From Anoxybacillus sp. (GTDB lineage Bacteria; Bacillota; Bacilli; Bacillales; Anoxybacillaceae): DNA of 37,205 bases. The translations under genes and the position numbers were made by a program. Of the stretch, positions 17,817-27,450 are shown piece after piece. The DNA lies in contig NZ_JAILZV010000008.1 of the NCBI RefSeq assembly GCF_023512315.1, forward strand, positions 1 through 37,205. The letters run 5' to 3'. The notes below the pieces were generated by a model. The model was not told where the DNA came from and ran no database searches. It worked only from the letters and a program-made list of their open reading frames with translations. Position 1 is the stretch's first letter. Every line of letters starts with the position of its first letter.

Positions 17817-17844
17817 TTTTAATGGAGTTTTTATAAATGTGCAA
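17816..17844 (-). promoter_or_regulatory. fabHF promoter
   Basis: Minus-strand TTGCAC (17839-17844), a 17-base spacer and TAAAAT (17816-17821), running directly into the FapR box. Confidence 0.72.
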
Positions 17845-17930
17845 TATAAATCTGCCCTATCCCGCGTTTGTCTAATCGATAGTTGATCCATACACATACA
17901 CTATTAATAAGGAGAAAGGAGGGGAGCAAT

Positions 17931-18155
17931 TTGGAAGATGACAAACAAATACCCGAACAACCAATCGATCGGTTTTCCCGCTTAATGTTTGGCGCTTCTC
18001 CGCCGCAGGAGCGTACTAAACAACTTTCTTCCCCATCGCAACAACTCGACCTACTTCAACTAATGCAAGACATTGATACAATTGTGTCTTCGTTTTATCA
18101 ACTAAAACCGTTCGTTCGCGCGATTTCTTCTTTCGTTGATTCGTTAAAAAAATAG
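17931..18155 (+). CDS. Small hypothetical protein divergent from fabH
   Basis: A 74-residue ORF with a TTG start at 17931 and a very strong GGAGGGG six bases before it. The N-terminal half is polar (LEDDKQIPEQPIDRFSRLMFG). The C-terminal half is helical and amphipathic (LLQLMQDIDTIVSSFYQLKPF, then VRAISSFVDSL), like short Bacillus proteins of unknown role. No signal peptide. It sits where B. subtilis has the small gene yjzB, but I cannot show homology. A perfect hairpin follows it. Confidence 0.65.
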   Translation: MEDDKQIPEQPIDRFSRLMFGASPPQERTKQLSSPSQQLDLLQLMQDIDTIVSSFYQLKPFVRAISSFVDSLKK

Positions 18156-18157
18156 CG

Positions 18158-18197
18158 AACCCTCCTCTATCGGAAAAGCAAACGATAGAGGAGGGTT
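18158..18197. terminator. Perfect 15-bp hairpin between convergent genes
   Basis: AACCCTCCTCTATCG (18158-18172) and CGATAGAGGAGGGTT (18183-18197) are exactly complementary. It lies between the convergent ORF at 17931 and the hydrolase-fold gene. Neither side has a proper T-run, so it may be an atypical terminator or an mRNA 3'-end stabiliser. Confidence 0.65.
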
Positions 18198-18927
18198 ATG
18201 GCAATGCATTATGTTGCTCATAAAATTGGTGAATAGAAGCTGCAAAACAATATCGCTTCTCCGGCAAATGATAGACAACGTCAACAGGAACGTCTTGGTT
18301 TCTTGCTTGCTCTTCATAGTTGCGACAATGAAGTGCCGAAGGATAAGGAGTAACTCCTGACAGCTGCCATATTTTCACCGGCACTTGCCGCGGTGTTCGC
18401 GTTAGGGACGGAAGGACGTTCTCTACTTCTGTTTCTAGAATTTCGTACGCCGTCGCAATTTCCTTTCTCATTCGTTTATAAAAAAATTTATTTTCCTTCT
18501 CATATGCAAGTTGCGCCCGTACGTCTAAACATGGATTAAGCAACGCAACCGCTCGAATTTTCGTCGGTATATCGGCAAGCAATTGCAACGCAACGAGTGC
18601 GCCGATTCCTTCTGCCAATATATATACACGATTGTTTAATATTTCACTTTTCAATACGTAGTAGATGAGTTGTTTAGTAAGCCGAACCGCTTTTGGACAA
18701 CCCCAATGACGCCCGTACAAATGAGAGGAAAAAACGGTGTATCCGTAAGTAAGCAACTCCTCAAGTAATTTTCTTCTTCCGTGATGCTCTAACCAGAAAC
18801 TCGTACTATCTGTCACGTAGTGATCCACATCGCCAAGTAATAAAATAGCAAAGCCGTTCGGCCGTTCCGGCAAATGAAGAATGCACCATTGGTCGTCGAA
18901 TTGAAAAAAACGTTGCCGAACTGTCAT
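18196..18927 (-). CDS. Alpha/beta-hydrolase-fold protein lacking the nucleophile serine
   Basis: A 243-residue soluble protein with an alpha/beta hydrolase layout: strand NGFAILLLGDVDH, strand-turn YGYTVFSSHLYGRHWG, the nucleophile-elbow position VYILAEGIGALVALQLLAD, and strand IRAVALLNPCLD. The elbow normally reads G-x-S-x-G; here it reads A105-E-G107-I-G109, so the serine is replaced by glycine. It may be a non-catalytic relative or use another nucleophile. The ATG has AAGGGTGA upstream. The B. subtilis yjaU-yjaV genes lie in this position. The fold call is inferred from sequence pattern only. Confidence 0.65.
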   Translation of the reverse strand: MTVRQRFFQFDDQWCILHLPERPNGFAILLLGDVDHYVTDSTSFWLEHHGRRKLLEELLTYGYTVFSSHLYGRHWGCPKAVRLTKQLIYYVLKSEILNNRVYILAEGIGALVALQLLADIPTKIRAVALLNPCLDVRAQLAYEKENKFFYKRMRKEIATAYEILETEVENVLPSLTRTPRQVPVKIWQLSGVTPYPSALHCRNYEEQARNQDVPVDVVYHLPEKRYCFAASIHQFYEQHNALP

Positions 18928-19086
18928 TTAATTTCACCCTTACTTTCTTTAAGAACATAGTAGTACAGTAAAAGATATGTAAACATAAAAAAATGGCGCA
19001 GGTAAATGCCTAATAAAGAAGAACATTTTCGATTTGGATAAATTGTGATAACATATGGGGAGAAGAGGAGAAATGAGGTGAGTAGC

Positions 19087-19275
19087 GTGAAATTTTTCTG
19101 GACATTTTTTTGGACGTTTTTACTAGCGCAAATGGCGACGTACGTTATCGGTTCTATGCAAGGAATTTCTTACCAATTCTCAACAGGTGCGTTGCTAGGG
19201 GTAGCGATGACCGTTTTTGTCATTATCATCGCTAACGTATTGCCGAACGAGCCGGTACATCGCCATCATCATTAA
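19087..19275 (+). CDS. yjzD: YjzD-like small membrane protein (DUF2929)
   Basis: 62 residues starting at the GTG at 19087, with GAGGTGA upstream; the longer frame from 19045 has no ribosome binding site. There are two hydrophobic helices, FFWTFFWTFLLAQMATYVIG and LLGVAMTVFVIIIANVLP, and the tail is histidine-rich (HRHHH). It matches the B. subtilis YjzD pattern and place, although clpB lies between it and yjzC here. Function unknown. Confidence 0.75.
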   Translation: MKFFWTFFWTFLLAQMATYVIGSMQGISYQFSTGALLGVAMTVFVIIIANVLPNEPVHRHHH

Positions 19276-19280
19276 AACAG

Positions 19281-19311
19281 GGAAAGGCTGTCCGTTTAGG
19301 ATAGCCTTTCC
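19281..19311 (-). terminator. Terminator of clpB (shared with yjzD)
   Basis: GGAAAGGCTGTCC (19281-19293) pairs with GGATAGCCTTTCC (19299-19311). On the minus strand it is followed by CTGTTTTAAT. The convergent yjzD may use it too, though its T-run is poor. Confidence 0.75.
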
Positions 19312-21890
19312 TTGCTTCTGACGGTAATTTTTCCATTTTCGTAATCGATGAACACGGTGCTGTAGTCTTTTATCTGTCCGGAAATGATTGCTTTCGCAAG
19401 CGGTGTTTCGATCTGTTTTTGAATAAAACGCTTTAATGGGCGTGCCCCGTATACATGGTCAAAGCCAGTAGTTGCGATATATTGTTTCGCCTCTTCCGAT
19501 AACGTTAATGAAATATGGCGATCGGCGAGACGGGCGCTCAACTCTTTTACAAATTTCTCGACAATTCCTTTCACTTCGTTCATTGTGAGCGGCTTAAATA
19601 AGACGATATCATCGATACGGTTTAAAAATTCCGGTCGGAAATGAAGGCGAAGTTGCTGCAGTACTTGTTCGCGCGTTTTTTCTAGAAGTTGTTCCCCTTC
19701 TAGGAGTAAATGCGAACCGATATTCGATGTCATAATAATGACCGTGTTTTTAAAATCGACTGTTCGCCCTTGCGAATCTGTAATTCGTCCATCGTCAAGC
19801 ACTTGTAATAAAATGTTAAATACTTCCGGATGGGCTTTTTCGATTTCATCAAGCAAAATGACCGAGTACGGTTTTCGACGCACCGCTTCCGTTAATTGTC
19901 CCCCTTCTTCATAACCGACATAACCAGGAGGGGCGCCAATTAAGCGGGAAATCGCGTGTTTTTCCATATATTCCGACATGTCGATACGAATCAGTTGTTC
20001 TTCGCTATCAAATAACGCTTGTGCTAATGCCTTCGCTAGTTCTGTTTTTCCGACACCGGTCGGTCCTAAGAAAATAAATGAACCAATTGGGCGGTTCGGG
20101 TCTTTAATGCCGGCACGCGCACGCAATACAGCATCGGCAACAAGTTCCACCGCCTCGTCTTGCCCGATGACACGCTCATGCAATAAATCGTGCAATCGCA
20201 ACAACTTTTCCCGCTCCCCTTCAACTAATTTTGTCAGCGGGATGCCTGTCCACCGCGAAACGACTTCGGCAATTTCTTCTTCGGTTACTTCTTCGCGAAG
20301 AAGCCGTCCCTCTTCATTTGCCTTATTCATCTCCTGCTCTAGTTGTTTCAATTGTTTTTCAAGCTCTGGGATGCGACCGTGGCGCAATTCAGCTGCTTTG
20401 TTTAAGTCATATTCATTTTCTGCTTCTTCCAATTCGCGTTTCGCTTTTTCAAGCGCCGCCCGTACGTTATGCACTTGCTGAATGGCTTCTTTTTCTTGTT
20501 GCCATTTCGCTTTCATACTGTTTGCTTTTTCGCGCAAGTCCGCTAATTCTTTCGTCAGCGTCGCTAAACGTTGTTGGCTTGCTTCATCCGTTTCTTTCTT
20601 CAGCGCTGCTTCTTCAATTTCAAGCTGCATCACACGACGCATGACTTCGTCTAACTCAGACGGCATCGAGTCCATTTCTGTACGAATCATCGCACACGCT
20701 TCATCGACAAGGTCAATCGCCTTATCCGGCAAAAAACGTTCGGAAATGTATCGATCTGATAATGTCGCAGCGGCAACGAGCGCGCGGTCATGGATGTTCA
20801 CCCCATGGTGAATTTCAAAGCGTTCTTTTAGCCCACGCAAAATCGAAATCGTGTCTTCGACGGTCGGTTCTTCGACAAGCACTTGTTGAAAACGCCGTTC
20901 TAATGCTGGGTCTTTTTCGATGTATTGCCGATATTCATCGAGCGTTGTTGCTCCGATACAGCGCAATTCTCCGCGAGCAAGCATCGGTTTTAGCATATTG
21001 CCAGCATCGATGGCGCCTTCTGCTTTTCCAGCTCCGACGATTGTATGCAATTCATCGATGAATAAAATAATTTTTCCTTCACTTTTTTTCACTTCGTTCA
21101 ATACCGCTTTTAGCCGTTCTTCAAATTCGCCGCGGAATTTAGCGCCTGCAATTAATGCACTCATATCAAGAGCAAAAATCGTTTTATCTTTCAATCCTTC
21201 TGGAACGTCTTTGCGAACAATGCGCTGGGCAAGCCCTTCGACGATCGCTGTTTTTCCGACCCCCGGCTCTCCGATTAACACGGGGTTGTTTTTTGTCTTG
21301 CGCGATAAAATGCGAATGACGCGGCGAATTTCGCTGTCGCGGCCAATGACTGGGTCGATTTTTCCTGCTTTTACTTCCGCGACTAAATCACGCCCGTATT
21401 TTTTTAACACTTCGTATGTTGCTTCCGGAGTCGGTGTCGTCACTCGTTGATTCCCCCTTATTTCTCGCAATACGTCTAATAATTTGGCACGGCTAATATG
21501 GTATTTTTTCCATAGACGGGCGATGTCTGTTTCTTTTTCGTTCGTAAGTGCCAATAAAAGATGTTCTACCGATACATACTCATCATACATTTGTTTTGCT
21601 TCTTGCTCAGCAGCGATGATAAGCTGCTGTAGACGATGGGACATATACACTTGATTTCCCGCCCCAAGCACTTCCGGTTTTTTCGTTAACAGTGCTTGAA
21701 CATCTTGATAGAAAGCATCGACGTCAATATGAAATAATTCTAATACCCGCTTTGCAAGCCCGTCTTGTTGTTGCAACAACGAAAGCAGCAGATGTTCTAC
21801 GTCAAGTTGTTGGTGATGGTGTTGCATCGCCATCGCCTGGGCGGAAAGAAACGCCTCTTGCACTTTCTCTGTCATTTTCGTCATGTCCAT
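19296..21890 (-). CDS. clpB: ATP-dependent disaggregase ClpB
   Basis: Hsp100 chaperone that pulls polypeptides out of aggregates together with DnaK. From the ATG at 21890 it has 864 residues. Layout: N-terminal Clp repeat domain; AAA1 with Walker [16 protein letters not shown] (near residue 205) and Walker [14 protein letters not shown]; a long coiled-coil middle domain (about residues 400-525) rich in E/K/Q heptads, which separates ClpB from ClpC; AAA2 with [15 protein letters not shown] (near 605) and [15 protein letters not shown]. There is no IGF/LGF ClpP-binding loop. AAAGGTGGTG before the ATG fixes the start. A CtsR box follows the promoter. B. subtilis has no clpB. Confidence 0.97.
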   Translation of the reverse strand: MDMTKMTEKVQEAFLSAQAMAMQHHHQQLDVEHLLLSLLQQQDGLAKRVLELFHIDVDAFYQDVQALLTKKPEVLGAGNQVYMSHRLQQLIIAAEQEAKQMYDEYVSVEHLLLALTNEKETDIARLWKKYHISRAKLLDVLREIRGNQRVTTPTPEATYEVLKKYGRDLVAEVKAGKIDPVIGRDSEIRRVIRILSRKTKNNPVLIGEPGVGKTAIVEGLAQRIVRKDVPEGLKDKTIFALDMSALIAGAKFRGEFEERLKAVLNEVKKSEGKIILFIDELHTIVGAGKAEGAIDAGNMLKPMLARGELRCIGATTLDEYRQYIEKDPALERRFQQVLVEEPTVEDTISILRGLKERFEIHHGVNIHDRALVAAATLSDRYISERFLPDKAIDLVDEACAMIRTEMDSMPSELDEVMRRVMQLEIEEAALKKETDEASQQRLATLTKELADLREKANSMKAKWQQEKEAIQQVHNVRAALEKAKRELEEAENEYDLNKAAELRHGRIPELEKQLKQLEQEMNKANEEGRLLREEVTEEEIAEVVSRWTGIPLTKLVEGEREKLLRLHDLLHERVIGQDEAVELVADAVLRARAGIKDPNRPIGSFIFLGPTGVGKTELAKALAQALFDSEEQLIRIDMSEYMEKHAISRLIGAPPGYVGYEEGGQLTEAVRRKPYSVILLDEIEKAHPEVFNILLQVLDDGRITDSQGRTVDFKNTVIIMTSNIGSHLLLEGEQLLEKTREQVLQQLRLHFRPEFLNRIDDIVLFKPLTMNEVKGIVEKFVKELSARLADRHISLTLSEEAKQYIATTGFDHVYGARPLKRFIQKQIETPLAKAIISGQIKDYSTVFIDYENGKITVRSKERLS

Positions 21891-21905
21891 TTTTTTCACC
21901 ACCTT

Positions 21906-21922
21906 TTTGACTTTTTTTGACC
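21906..21922 (-). promoter_or_regulatory. CtsR operator of clpB
   Basis: The minus strand reads GGTCAAAAAAAGTCAAA, an exact match to the direct heptad repeat RGTCAAA-NAN-RGTCAAA bound by the heat-shock repressor CtsR. It lies between the -10 and the ribosome binding site. Confidence 0.93.
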
Positions 21923-21931
21923 TTTGATTTT

Positions 21932-21959
21932 ATTATACCACGTTCTTCTAGCAGTGCAA
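21932..21959 (-). promoter_or_regulatory. clpB promoter
   Basis: Minus-strand TTGCAC (21954-21959), a 16-base spacer ending in TGG, and a perfect TATAAT (21932-21937): a strong sigma-A promoter with an extended -10. Confidence 0.85.
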
Positions 21960-21988
21960 AAGCCATCCTCTTGACGAAGATGGCTTTT
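21958..21988 (-). terminator. Terminator of yjzC
   Basis: AAAAGCCATC (21958-21967) pairs with GATGGCTTTT (21979-21988), with T's at the 3' side on the minus strand. It separates yjzC from the clpB promoter, whose -35 touches its end. Confidence 0.75.
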
Positions 21989-21991
21989 GGT

Positions 21992-22171
21992 TTACGGTTT
22001 GCGCATATACGTCCAATGGCGATTATGGTTAGACGTCTCCGGAAACGTATCTCCGGCTTTCAGCTTTAATTTTTTCGGATGTTTCACATTATCACCTGTT
22101 TCGCCAATTTCGATATAGACGCCATTGTTCGGTGCTTTATCCCCTGGTTTAAAATGGCGTGGTTGTCCCAT
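21992..22171 (-). CDS. yjzC: YjzC family small protein
   Basis: A 59-residue ORF starting MGQPRHFKPGDKAPNNGVYI and ending HNRHWTYMRKP, the typical composition of the YjzC-like family: small, basic, with conserved KPGxKAPNxGxYxExG and a histidine/tryptophan C-terminus. AAAGGGGGA lies before the ATG. Function unknown. Its place between argF and the yjzD locus matches B. subtilis, with clpB inserted. Confidence 0.82.
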   Translation of the reverse strand: MGQPRHFKPGDKAPNNGVYIEIGETGDNVKHPKKLKLKAGDTFPETSNHNRHWTYMRKP

Positions 22172-22230
22172 GGTGATTCCCCCTTTTCAAAGTTTATCTT
22201 TAGCATATCCGCTTCCCTCTCGATTCATAA

Positions 22231-22258
22231 AGGAAAAAAACACCGGAAACCGGTGTTT
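22231..22258 (-). terminator. Terminator of the arginine operon
   Basis: AACACCGG / CCGGTGTT with an AAA loop, followed by TTTTTTT on the minus strand. It starts at the argF stop codon. Confidence 0.92.
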
Positions 22259-23201
22259 ACGCTAATAGTGATACTAAAATAGCTTTTTGGACATGAAGAC
22301 GATTTCCCGCTTGTTGGAACACATAGGAATGATCGCTGTCGATGACATCTGCCGTTACTTCTTCCCCACGATGAGCCGGCAGGCAGTGCAAAAACATGTA
22401 ATCATCTTTTGCGTATTCCATTAATGGCGAATTCACTTGAAACGGTTGAAAAACAGCAAGTCGCTGTTCACTTTCTTGCTCCTGTCCCATGCTCGTCCAT
22501 ACATCCGTATAAATAACATCTGCTGCTTGTACTGCTTCTTCTGGCGAATGTGTTACAGTAATCGTCGCTCCTGTTTTCGCTGCCGCTTCTTTTGCTGCGG
22601 TGACGTACTGTTCTTTCGGCTCATAGCCGACTGGACATGCGACAGCACAATCCATTCCGACTTTCGCTGCTGCAATCATTAACGCGTGGGCGACGTTATT
22701 GCCATCACCGACATACGCCAGCTTTATCCCTTGGAGCTTCTTTTTCACTTCATAAATCGTTAACAAATCGGCGAGCGCTTGGCATGGATGGTCATCGCCC
22801 GTTAATCCGTTAATCACCGGCACGTCAGCGTACTCGGCAAGTTCTTCAATTTTTTCATGTGCAAACGTCCGAATCATAATCGCATCCACATATTGCGACA
22901 ATACTCTTGCCGTATCAGCAATCGTCTCCCCGCGTCCTAGCTGCAAATCGTTGCTGTTTAAGTAAAGGGCATGCCCCCCTAGCTGCGTCATTCCGACTTC
23001 AAACGACACTCTCGTCCGCGTCGACGGTTTTTCAAAAATCATCGCCAACGTTTTTCCAACAAGCGGAGTGTATCTCTCCCCCGCTTGCTGCTTTTGTTTT
23101 AGTTGCTCGGCAAGCGATAACAGCTCATGAATTTGTTCTGACGATAAATCGATTAATGTTAATACGTCTTTCCCTTTTAACGAAGAAATTGTTGTATTCA
23201 T
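22257..23201 (-). CDS. argF: Ornithine carbamoyltransferase
   Basis: Makes citrulline from ornithine and carbamoyl phosphate. 314 residues from the ATG at 23201. The carbamoyl-phosphate motif is [14 protein letters not shown], and the ornithine-side cysteine motif is [27 protein letters not shown] and [15 protein letters not shown] are also canonical. The ATG overlaps the carB stop (ATGA), so translation is coupled. Last gene of the operon, receiving carbamoyl phosphate from CarAB encoded just before it. Confidence 0.97.
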   Translation of the reverse strand: MNTTISSLKGKDVLTLIDLSSEQIHELLSLAEQLKQKQQAGERYTPLVGKTLAMIFEKPSTRTRVSFEVGMTQLGGHALYLNSNDLQLGRGETIADTARVLSQYVDAIMIRTFAHEKIEELAEYADVPVINGLTGDDHPCQALADLLTIYEVKKKLQGIKLAYVGDGNNVAHALMIAAAKVGMDCAVACPVGYEPKEQYVTAAKEAAAKTGATITVTHSPEEAVQAADVIYTDVWTSMGQEQESEQRLAVFQPFQVNSPLMEYAKDDYMFLHCLPAHRGEEVTADVIDSDHSYVFQQAGNRLHVQKAILVSLLA

Positions 23202-26200
23202 TCGATCACCACTTTCTCTGTTTGTTTTACCCATTCTTGAATCGAGCAAACGGAAAAATCATTCACTTCTAGTGCGGACAAAAATAATGCGAACGTTTCG
23301 ATTTCCGTAAACGTTAATAGCTGTTGGGACAACGCAATCATCCGTTGCTTCATACTTCCTTCGTTTTTTTGCCAATTAAAAAACGCTAGTGCTTCTTTTC
23401 TCTTTGCCCATTCTGTAAACGGAACGCCTTGAACAATCGTCAGCTTTGCTTGTTTCATCTGTTCTAACAATGGTGCTACTTCGTCATTTTTTGCATCGAC
23501 ATAAATTTCACACGCCCCTTCCTTTTTCGCTAAATAGGCGTGGAACGCTTTTGCCGCTGCTTCTTCGACGGTTTTAGCAATGCTAATTCCTTCCCCTGTT
23601 GATTTCATTTCCGGACCGACAAGCGGGTCAACTTCTGGCAGTTTATGCATCGAAAAAACAGGGTATTTTAATACAACGTACGGGATATGCGTTGCTTCGG
23701 TTGGCACGTTTAGTTCGTTTAAGCATTTCCCAAGCAATAATTTTGTCGCAATTTGCGCTAATGGGATTCCGGTAATTTTGCTAACAATCGGCACTGTTCG
23801 ACTCGCGCGCGGGTTCACTTCTAACACGTACACTTCCCCGTTGGCGATGACGTACTGAATGTTCATAAGCCCTTTGAATTGAAGTTTTTTCACCATTTTT
23901 TCTGCATATTGTTTCATTTTTGCTTGTTCTTCTTCTGTCAGCGTCTGTGCCGGCAAAAACGCAAAGCTATCTCCGGAATGCACGCCTGCTTTTTCGACAT
24001 GTTCGATGACCGTTGGCAACAATATCTCCTCTCCATCCGTTGCTACGTCCACTTCTGCTTCTTTGCCGCTTAAATAAGCGTCGATTAACACAGGGTACGT
24101 GAACAAAAACGGTTGCTTCAGTAGTTGCTCTAGCTGTTGTTCATTCTCAACAATAAACATTCCTTTTCCACCAATAACGTACGATGGACGGAGCAATACC
24201 GGATAACCAATCACCTTTGCTTTTTCCACCAGTTCTTGTTCCTCGGTTGCCATTACTCCTGGAACGTGTGGAATATCGAGTTCTTCTAATAGTTGATAAA
24301 AACGGTCGCGATCTTCAAGCTGGTCAATGACATCATGCGATACCCCAAGAATGGTTACACCTGCTTCTTCTAATCCTTTGACTAAGTTAATCGCTGTCTG
24401 TCCGCCGAATTGAACGACAACTTTTTCGATTTGTTCAGCTTCAATGACATTAAGAACATCTTCTAATGTTAACGGTTCAAAATAAAGCCGGTCAGCTACA
24501 GCAAAATCGGTGCTTACCGTTTCTGGATTATTATTAATTAATACCGTTTCGTATCCTTCGGCTTGCAGTGCATATACGCTATGAACCGAACTGTAGTCAA
24601 ATTCAATCCCTTGCCCGATACGAATTGGCCCTGCGCCGATAATTAGCACTTTTTCTTTTTCACTTTGCTTGCGCTCATCTTCCCCGAAATACGTCGAATA
24701 ATAATAGTCCGTTTCCGAGTGAAATTCGGCAGCGCACGTATCGACCATTTTATACGCAGGGACAATGCCGAACTGTTTTCGCTTTTCGCGCACGCTTTGT
24801 TCGCTCACGTTCCATACGTCTGCTAAAAATGCATCGGAAAACCCTTTTTCTTTTAATAACCGTAACGTCGGTTCGTCGATGCTCATTAAATCCGTTGCTT
24901 TTGCTTTTTGTTCAAGAGCAATGAGCTGATAAAAGCTATTTAAAAAGAAGCGGTCGATTTTCGTTAGTTCATATACCGTTTCGATCGTTTCTCCGCGACG
25001 GAACAGCTCTAAAATCGCAAAAAAGCGGCGATCGTCTTTGTTGTGGAGCAATTCATGTAGTTCTTCATTCGTTTTTTCTGCCAGTTCTTGTAAAAACAGC
25101 CCGTTATTTGCCCCTTCGAGCGAATGCACTGCTTTTTGAAAAGCGCGTTCCATATTGCGGTCGATGGCCATCACTTCGCCTGTTGCTTTCATTTGTGTGC
25201 CAAGCATCCGATTTCCGTTCGGAAATTTATCGAACGGCAACCGCGGAAACTTGACGACAACGTAATCAAGTGCTGGTTCAAAACTTGCGTATGTGTTTTT
25301 GGTGACCGGATTAAGTAGCTCTGCTAACGTATAGCCAACCGCTAATTTCGCCGCAATGCGCGCAATCGGGTATCCCGTTGCTTTCGATGCTAACGCCGAG
25401 GAACGACTCACACGCGGATTGACTTCAATTAAGTAATAATTTTTGCTGACCGGATCAAGCGCAAATTGAATGTTGCATCCGCCGATAATACCAAGGGCAG
25501 AAATAATTTTCACAGCGGCAGAGCGCAACATATGGTATTCTTCGTCTGTCAACGTTTGCGATGGGGCAACGACAATCGAATCCCCTGTATGCACACCAAC
25601 CGGATCGACGTTTTCCATGTTGCAAACGGTAATGCACGTATCGGTATGGTCGCGCATGACTTCGTACTCAATTTCTTTATAGCCTGCCACGCTCCGCTCG
25701 ATTAAGCATTGCGTAATCGGGCTTTCCGCTAACCCTTTTTCCACAAGAGCGACAAATTGTTCCATCGTTTCCGCAATGCCGCCACCGCTTCCGCCAAGCG
25801 TATAAGCGGGACGGATGATGATCGGAAAACCAATTTTTTTAGCAAATGCAATAGCCTCTTCCAACGTGGTAACAATTTCGCTCTCTGGTACTGGTTCATT
25901 CAATTCATACATGAGAGCGCGAAACGCTTCGCGATCTTCTCCCTTTTTGATCGCTTCAATTGGTGTCCCGAGCAACTTCACCCCGTACTTGCTTAAAATT
26001 CCAGCTTCATGTAGCTGAAACGCTAAATTTAATCCTGTCTGTCCGCCAAACGTGGCTAACAGCCCGTCGGGTCGCTCTTTTGCAATCACTTTTTCGATGC
26101 TGTCGACGGTCAATGGCTCAAAATAGACAGCGTCCGCGTGAACGTCATCGGTCATAATCGTTGCTGGGTTATTGTTCACTAAAATGACGCGATATCCTTC

Positions 26201-26317
26201 CTCTTTTAGCGCGATGCACGCTTGCGTTCCGGAATAATCAAATTCCGCTGCCTGCCCGATGACAATCGGTCCGGAGCCGATGATTAAAATCGAATGCAAA
26301 GATGAATCTTTAGGCAT
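23198..26317 (-). CDS. carB: Carbamoyl phosphate synthase large subunit, arginine type
   Basis: Builds carbamoyl phosphate from bicarbonate, ammonia and two ATP. The 1039 residues show the internal duplication: half one starts with [20 protein letters not shown], half two (near residue 550) with [20 protein letters not shown]. Each half has an ATP-grasp domain ([54 protein letters not shown]). The C-terminal MGS-like allosteric domain (about the last 105 residues) looks diverged. The position inside arg genes and the length resemble the arginine-specific enzyme of Bacillus rather than the pyrimidine one. Its start overlaps carA (ATGCCTAA). Confidence 0.95.
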   Translation of the reverse strand: MPKDSSLHSILIIGSGPIVIGQAAEFDYSGTQACIALKEEGYRVILVNNNPATIMTDDVHADAVYFEPLTVDSIEKVIAKERPDGLLATFGGQTGLNLAFQLHEAGILSKYGVKLLGTPIEAIKKGEDREAFRALMYELNEPVPESEIVTTLEEAIAFAKKIGFPIIIRPAYTLGGSGGGIAETMEQFVALVEKGLAESPITQCLIERSVAGYKEIEYEVMRDHTDTCITVCNMENVDPVGVHTGDSIVVAPSQTLTDEEYHMLRSAAVKIISALGIIGGCNIQFALDPVSKNYYLIEVNPRVSRSSALASKATGYPIARIAAKLAVGYTLAELLNPVTKNTYASFEPALDYVVVKFPRLPFDKFPNGNRMLGTQMKATGEVMAIDRNMERAFQKAVHSLEGANNGLFLQELAEKTNEELHELLHNKDDRRFFAILELFRRGETIETVYELTKIDRFFLNSFYQLIALEQKAKATDLMSIDEPTLRLLKEKGFSDAFLADVWNVSEQSVREKRKQFGIVPAYKMVDTCAAEFHSETDYYYSTYFGEDERKQSEKEKVLIIGAGPIRIGQGIEFDYSSVHSVYALQAEGYETVLINNNPETVSTDFAVADRLYFEPLTLEDVLNVIEAEQIEKVVVQFGGQTAINLVKGLEEAGVTILGVSHDVIDQLEDRDRFYQLLEELDIPHVPGVMATEEQELVEKAKVIGYPVLLRPSYVIGGKGMFIVENEQQLEQLLKQPFLFTYPVLIDAYLSGKEAEVDVATDGEEILLPTVIEHVEKAGVHSGDSFAFLPAQTLTEEEQAKMKQYAEKMVKKLQFKGLMNIQYVIANGEVYVLEVNPRASRTVPIVSKITGIPLAQIATKLLLGKCLNELNVPTEATHIPYVVLKYPVFSMHKLPEVDPLVGPEMKSTGEGISIAKTVEEAAAKAFHAYLAKKEGACEIYVDAKNDEVAPLLEQMKQAKLTIVQGVPFTEWAKRKEALAFFNWQKNEGSMKQRMIALSQQLLTFTEIETFALFLSALEVNDFSVCSIQEWVKQTEKVVIE

Positions 26318-27377
26318 ATACTTTCGCTCCTTTATTTACCTTCTGCAAAAACTCATCGAAGATTTTATCCGTATCGCTTGGTCCCGGATGCGCTTCTGGA
26401 TGGTATTGCACCGATATAATTGGCTTCTCTCGATGCACGATTCCTTCGACGGAGCCGTCGTTAACGTTTGTAAACCGAACGATAAACGGCGTATTTGCTA
26501 AGCTTTCTTTCTTGACAACGTAGCTATGGTTTTGCGACGTCATCAATACTTTCTTTTCCAATGAATCATACACCGGCTGATTGGCGCCGCGATGGCCGAA
26601 GCGAAGTTTTTCCGTATCCGCTCCATACGCAAGCGCGACAAGCTGATGCCCTAAACAAATCGCTAGCGTCGGATAGCGGTCAATGATTTCGCGAATGACT
26701 GGCAATTGGTTGGCAAGTTGCTTCGGGTCTCCCGGACCGTTCGATAAAACGATGCCGTCCGGCTGCAACGCGACAATCGCAGAAAACGGTGTATCATAAG
26801 GAATGACCGTTACTTTGCAGCCACGAGCTAACAATGACTGCAAAATCGATTTTTTAAACCCGAAGTCAATTAACACAAGATGTCGCTCCCCATCCCCATG
26901 CGTTTCGATTGTTTTTGTCGATACGTCACCGACAGGAAAAAGTTGTTCGGTTGCGTCGAACACGCACTCTTCCGCTAGTGTTAAGACCGCCGGCATCGTT
27001 CCTTGCGTTCGAATTTCTTTGACGAGCGCTCGCGTATCCACATGTGTGAAAAGCGGAATATTCCATTGCGCTAAATATTGTTGCAAGCTATATTTCGCTT
27101 CATAATGGTATCCTTTATTACTTGCTTCATACACGATAACCGCCTGCACGTGCGGGCGTTTGCTTTCGAAATCTCGCTCATTAATGCCGTAGTTGCCGAT
27201 AAGCGGATACGTGAACACAATCATTTGGTTTTTATACGACGGATCCGTCAATACTTCTTGATAGCCAGTCATGCCCGTAAAAAACACGACTTCTCCGCTC
27301 ACTTCACCGTTTGGAAGCGCCGTGGCAAGCTGCCCTGTAAACGTCTTTCCATTTGCTAAATGAAGATGCGCCTTCAT
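26310..27377 (-). CDS. carA: Carbamoyl phosphate synthase small subunit, arginine type
   Basis: Glutaminase subunit that feeds ammonia to CarB. 355 residues from the ATG at 27377, preceded by GAGGTGG; the longer frame lacks a better site. The N-terminal domain has GEVVFFTGMTGYQEVLTDPSY. The class I amidotransferase domain has nucleophile motif LAICLGHQLVALAYG and the catalytic H/E in QYHPEAHPGP. Preceded by a candidate ARG-box pair that may give it arginine control separate from argC. Confidence 0.96.
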   Translation of the reverse strand: MKAHLHLANGKTFTGQLATALPNGEVSGEVVFFTGMTGYQEVLTDPSYKNQMIVFTYPLIGNYGINERDFESKRPHVQAVIVYEASNKGYHYEAKYSLQQYLAQWNIPLFTHVDTRALVKEIRTQGTMPAVLTLAEECVFDATEQLFPVGDVSTKTIETHGDGERHLVLIDFGFKKSILQSLLARGCKVTVIPYDTPFSAIVALQPDGIVLSNGPGDPKQLANQLPVIREIIDRYPTLAICLGHQLVALAYGADTEKLRFGHRGANQPVYDSLEKKVLMTSQNHSYVVKKESLANTPFIVRFTNVNDGSVEGIVHREKPIISVQYHPEAHPGPSDTDKIFDEFLQKVNKGAKVYA

Positions 27378-27394
27378 GTTTGCCACCTCATCCA

Positions 27395-27429
27395 CGAATT
27401 TTTATTAACAAAAAAAGAATTTTTATACA
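27395..27429 (-). promoter_or_regulatory. Tandem ARG boxes upstream of carA
   Basis: The minus strand carries TGTATAAAAATTCT (27416-27429) and TTAATAAAAATTCG (27395-27408). Each matches 12 of 14 positions of the ArgR/AhrC core TGAATWWWWATTCA, and their starts are exactly 21 bases apart, the usual spacing of ARG-box pairs. They fill the gap between argD and carA. A 7-bp hairpin (TATCTTT / AAAGATA) lies between the argD stop and the boxes; no clear promoter is seen. Confidence 0.65.
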
Positions 27430-27450
27430 TATCTTTCAATAAAGATACAG

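Noticed and set aside
19978..20481. 167-residue serine-rich plus-strand ORF opposite clpB
   Set aside because: Serine-rich shadow frame of a highly conserved gene, without start signals.
20920..21450. 176-residue plus-strand ORF opposite clpB AAA1
   Set aside because: Antisense to the conserved AAA1 domain; no ribosome binding site or terminator of its own.
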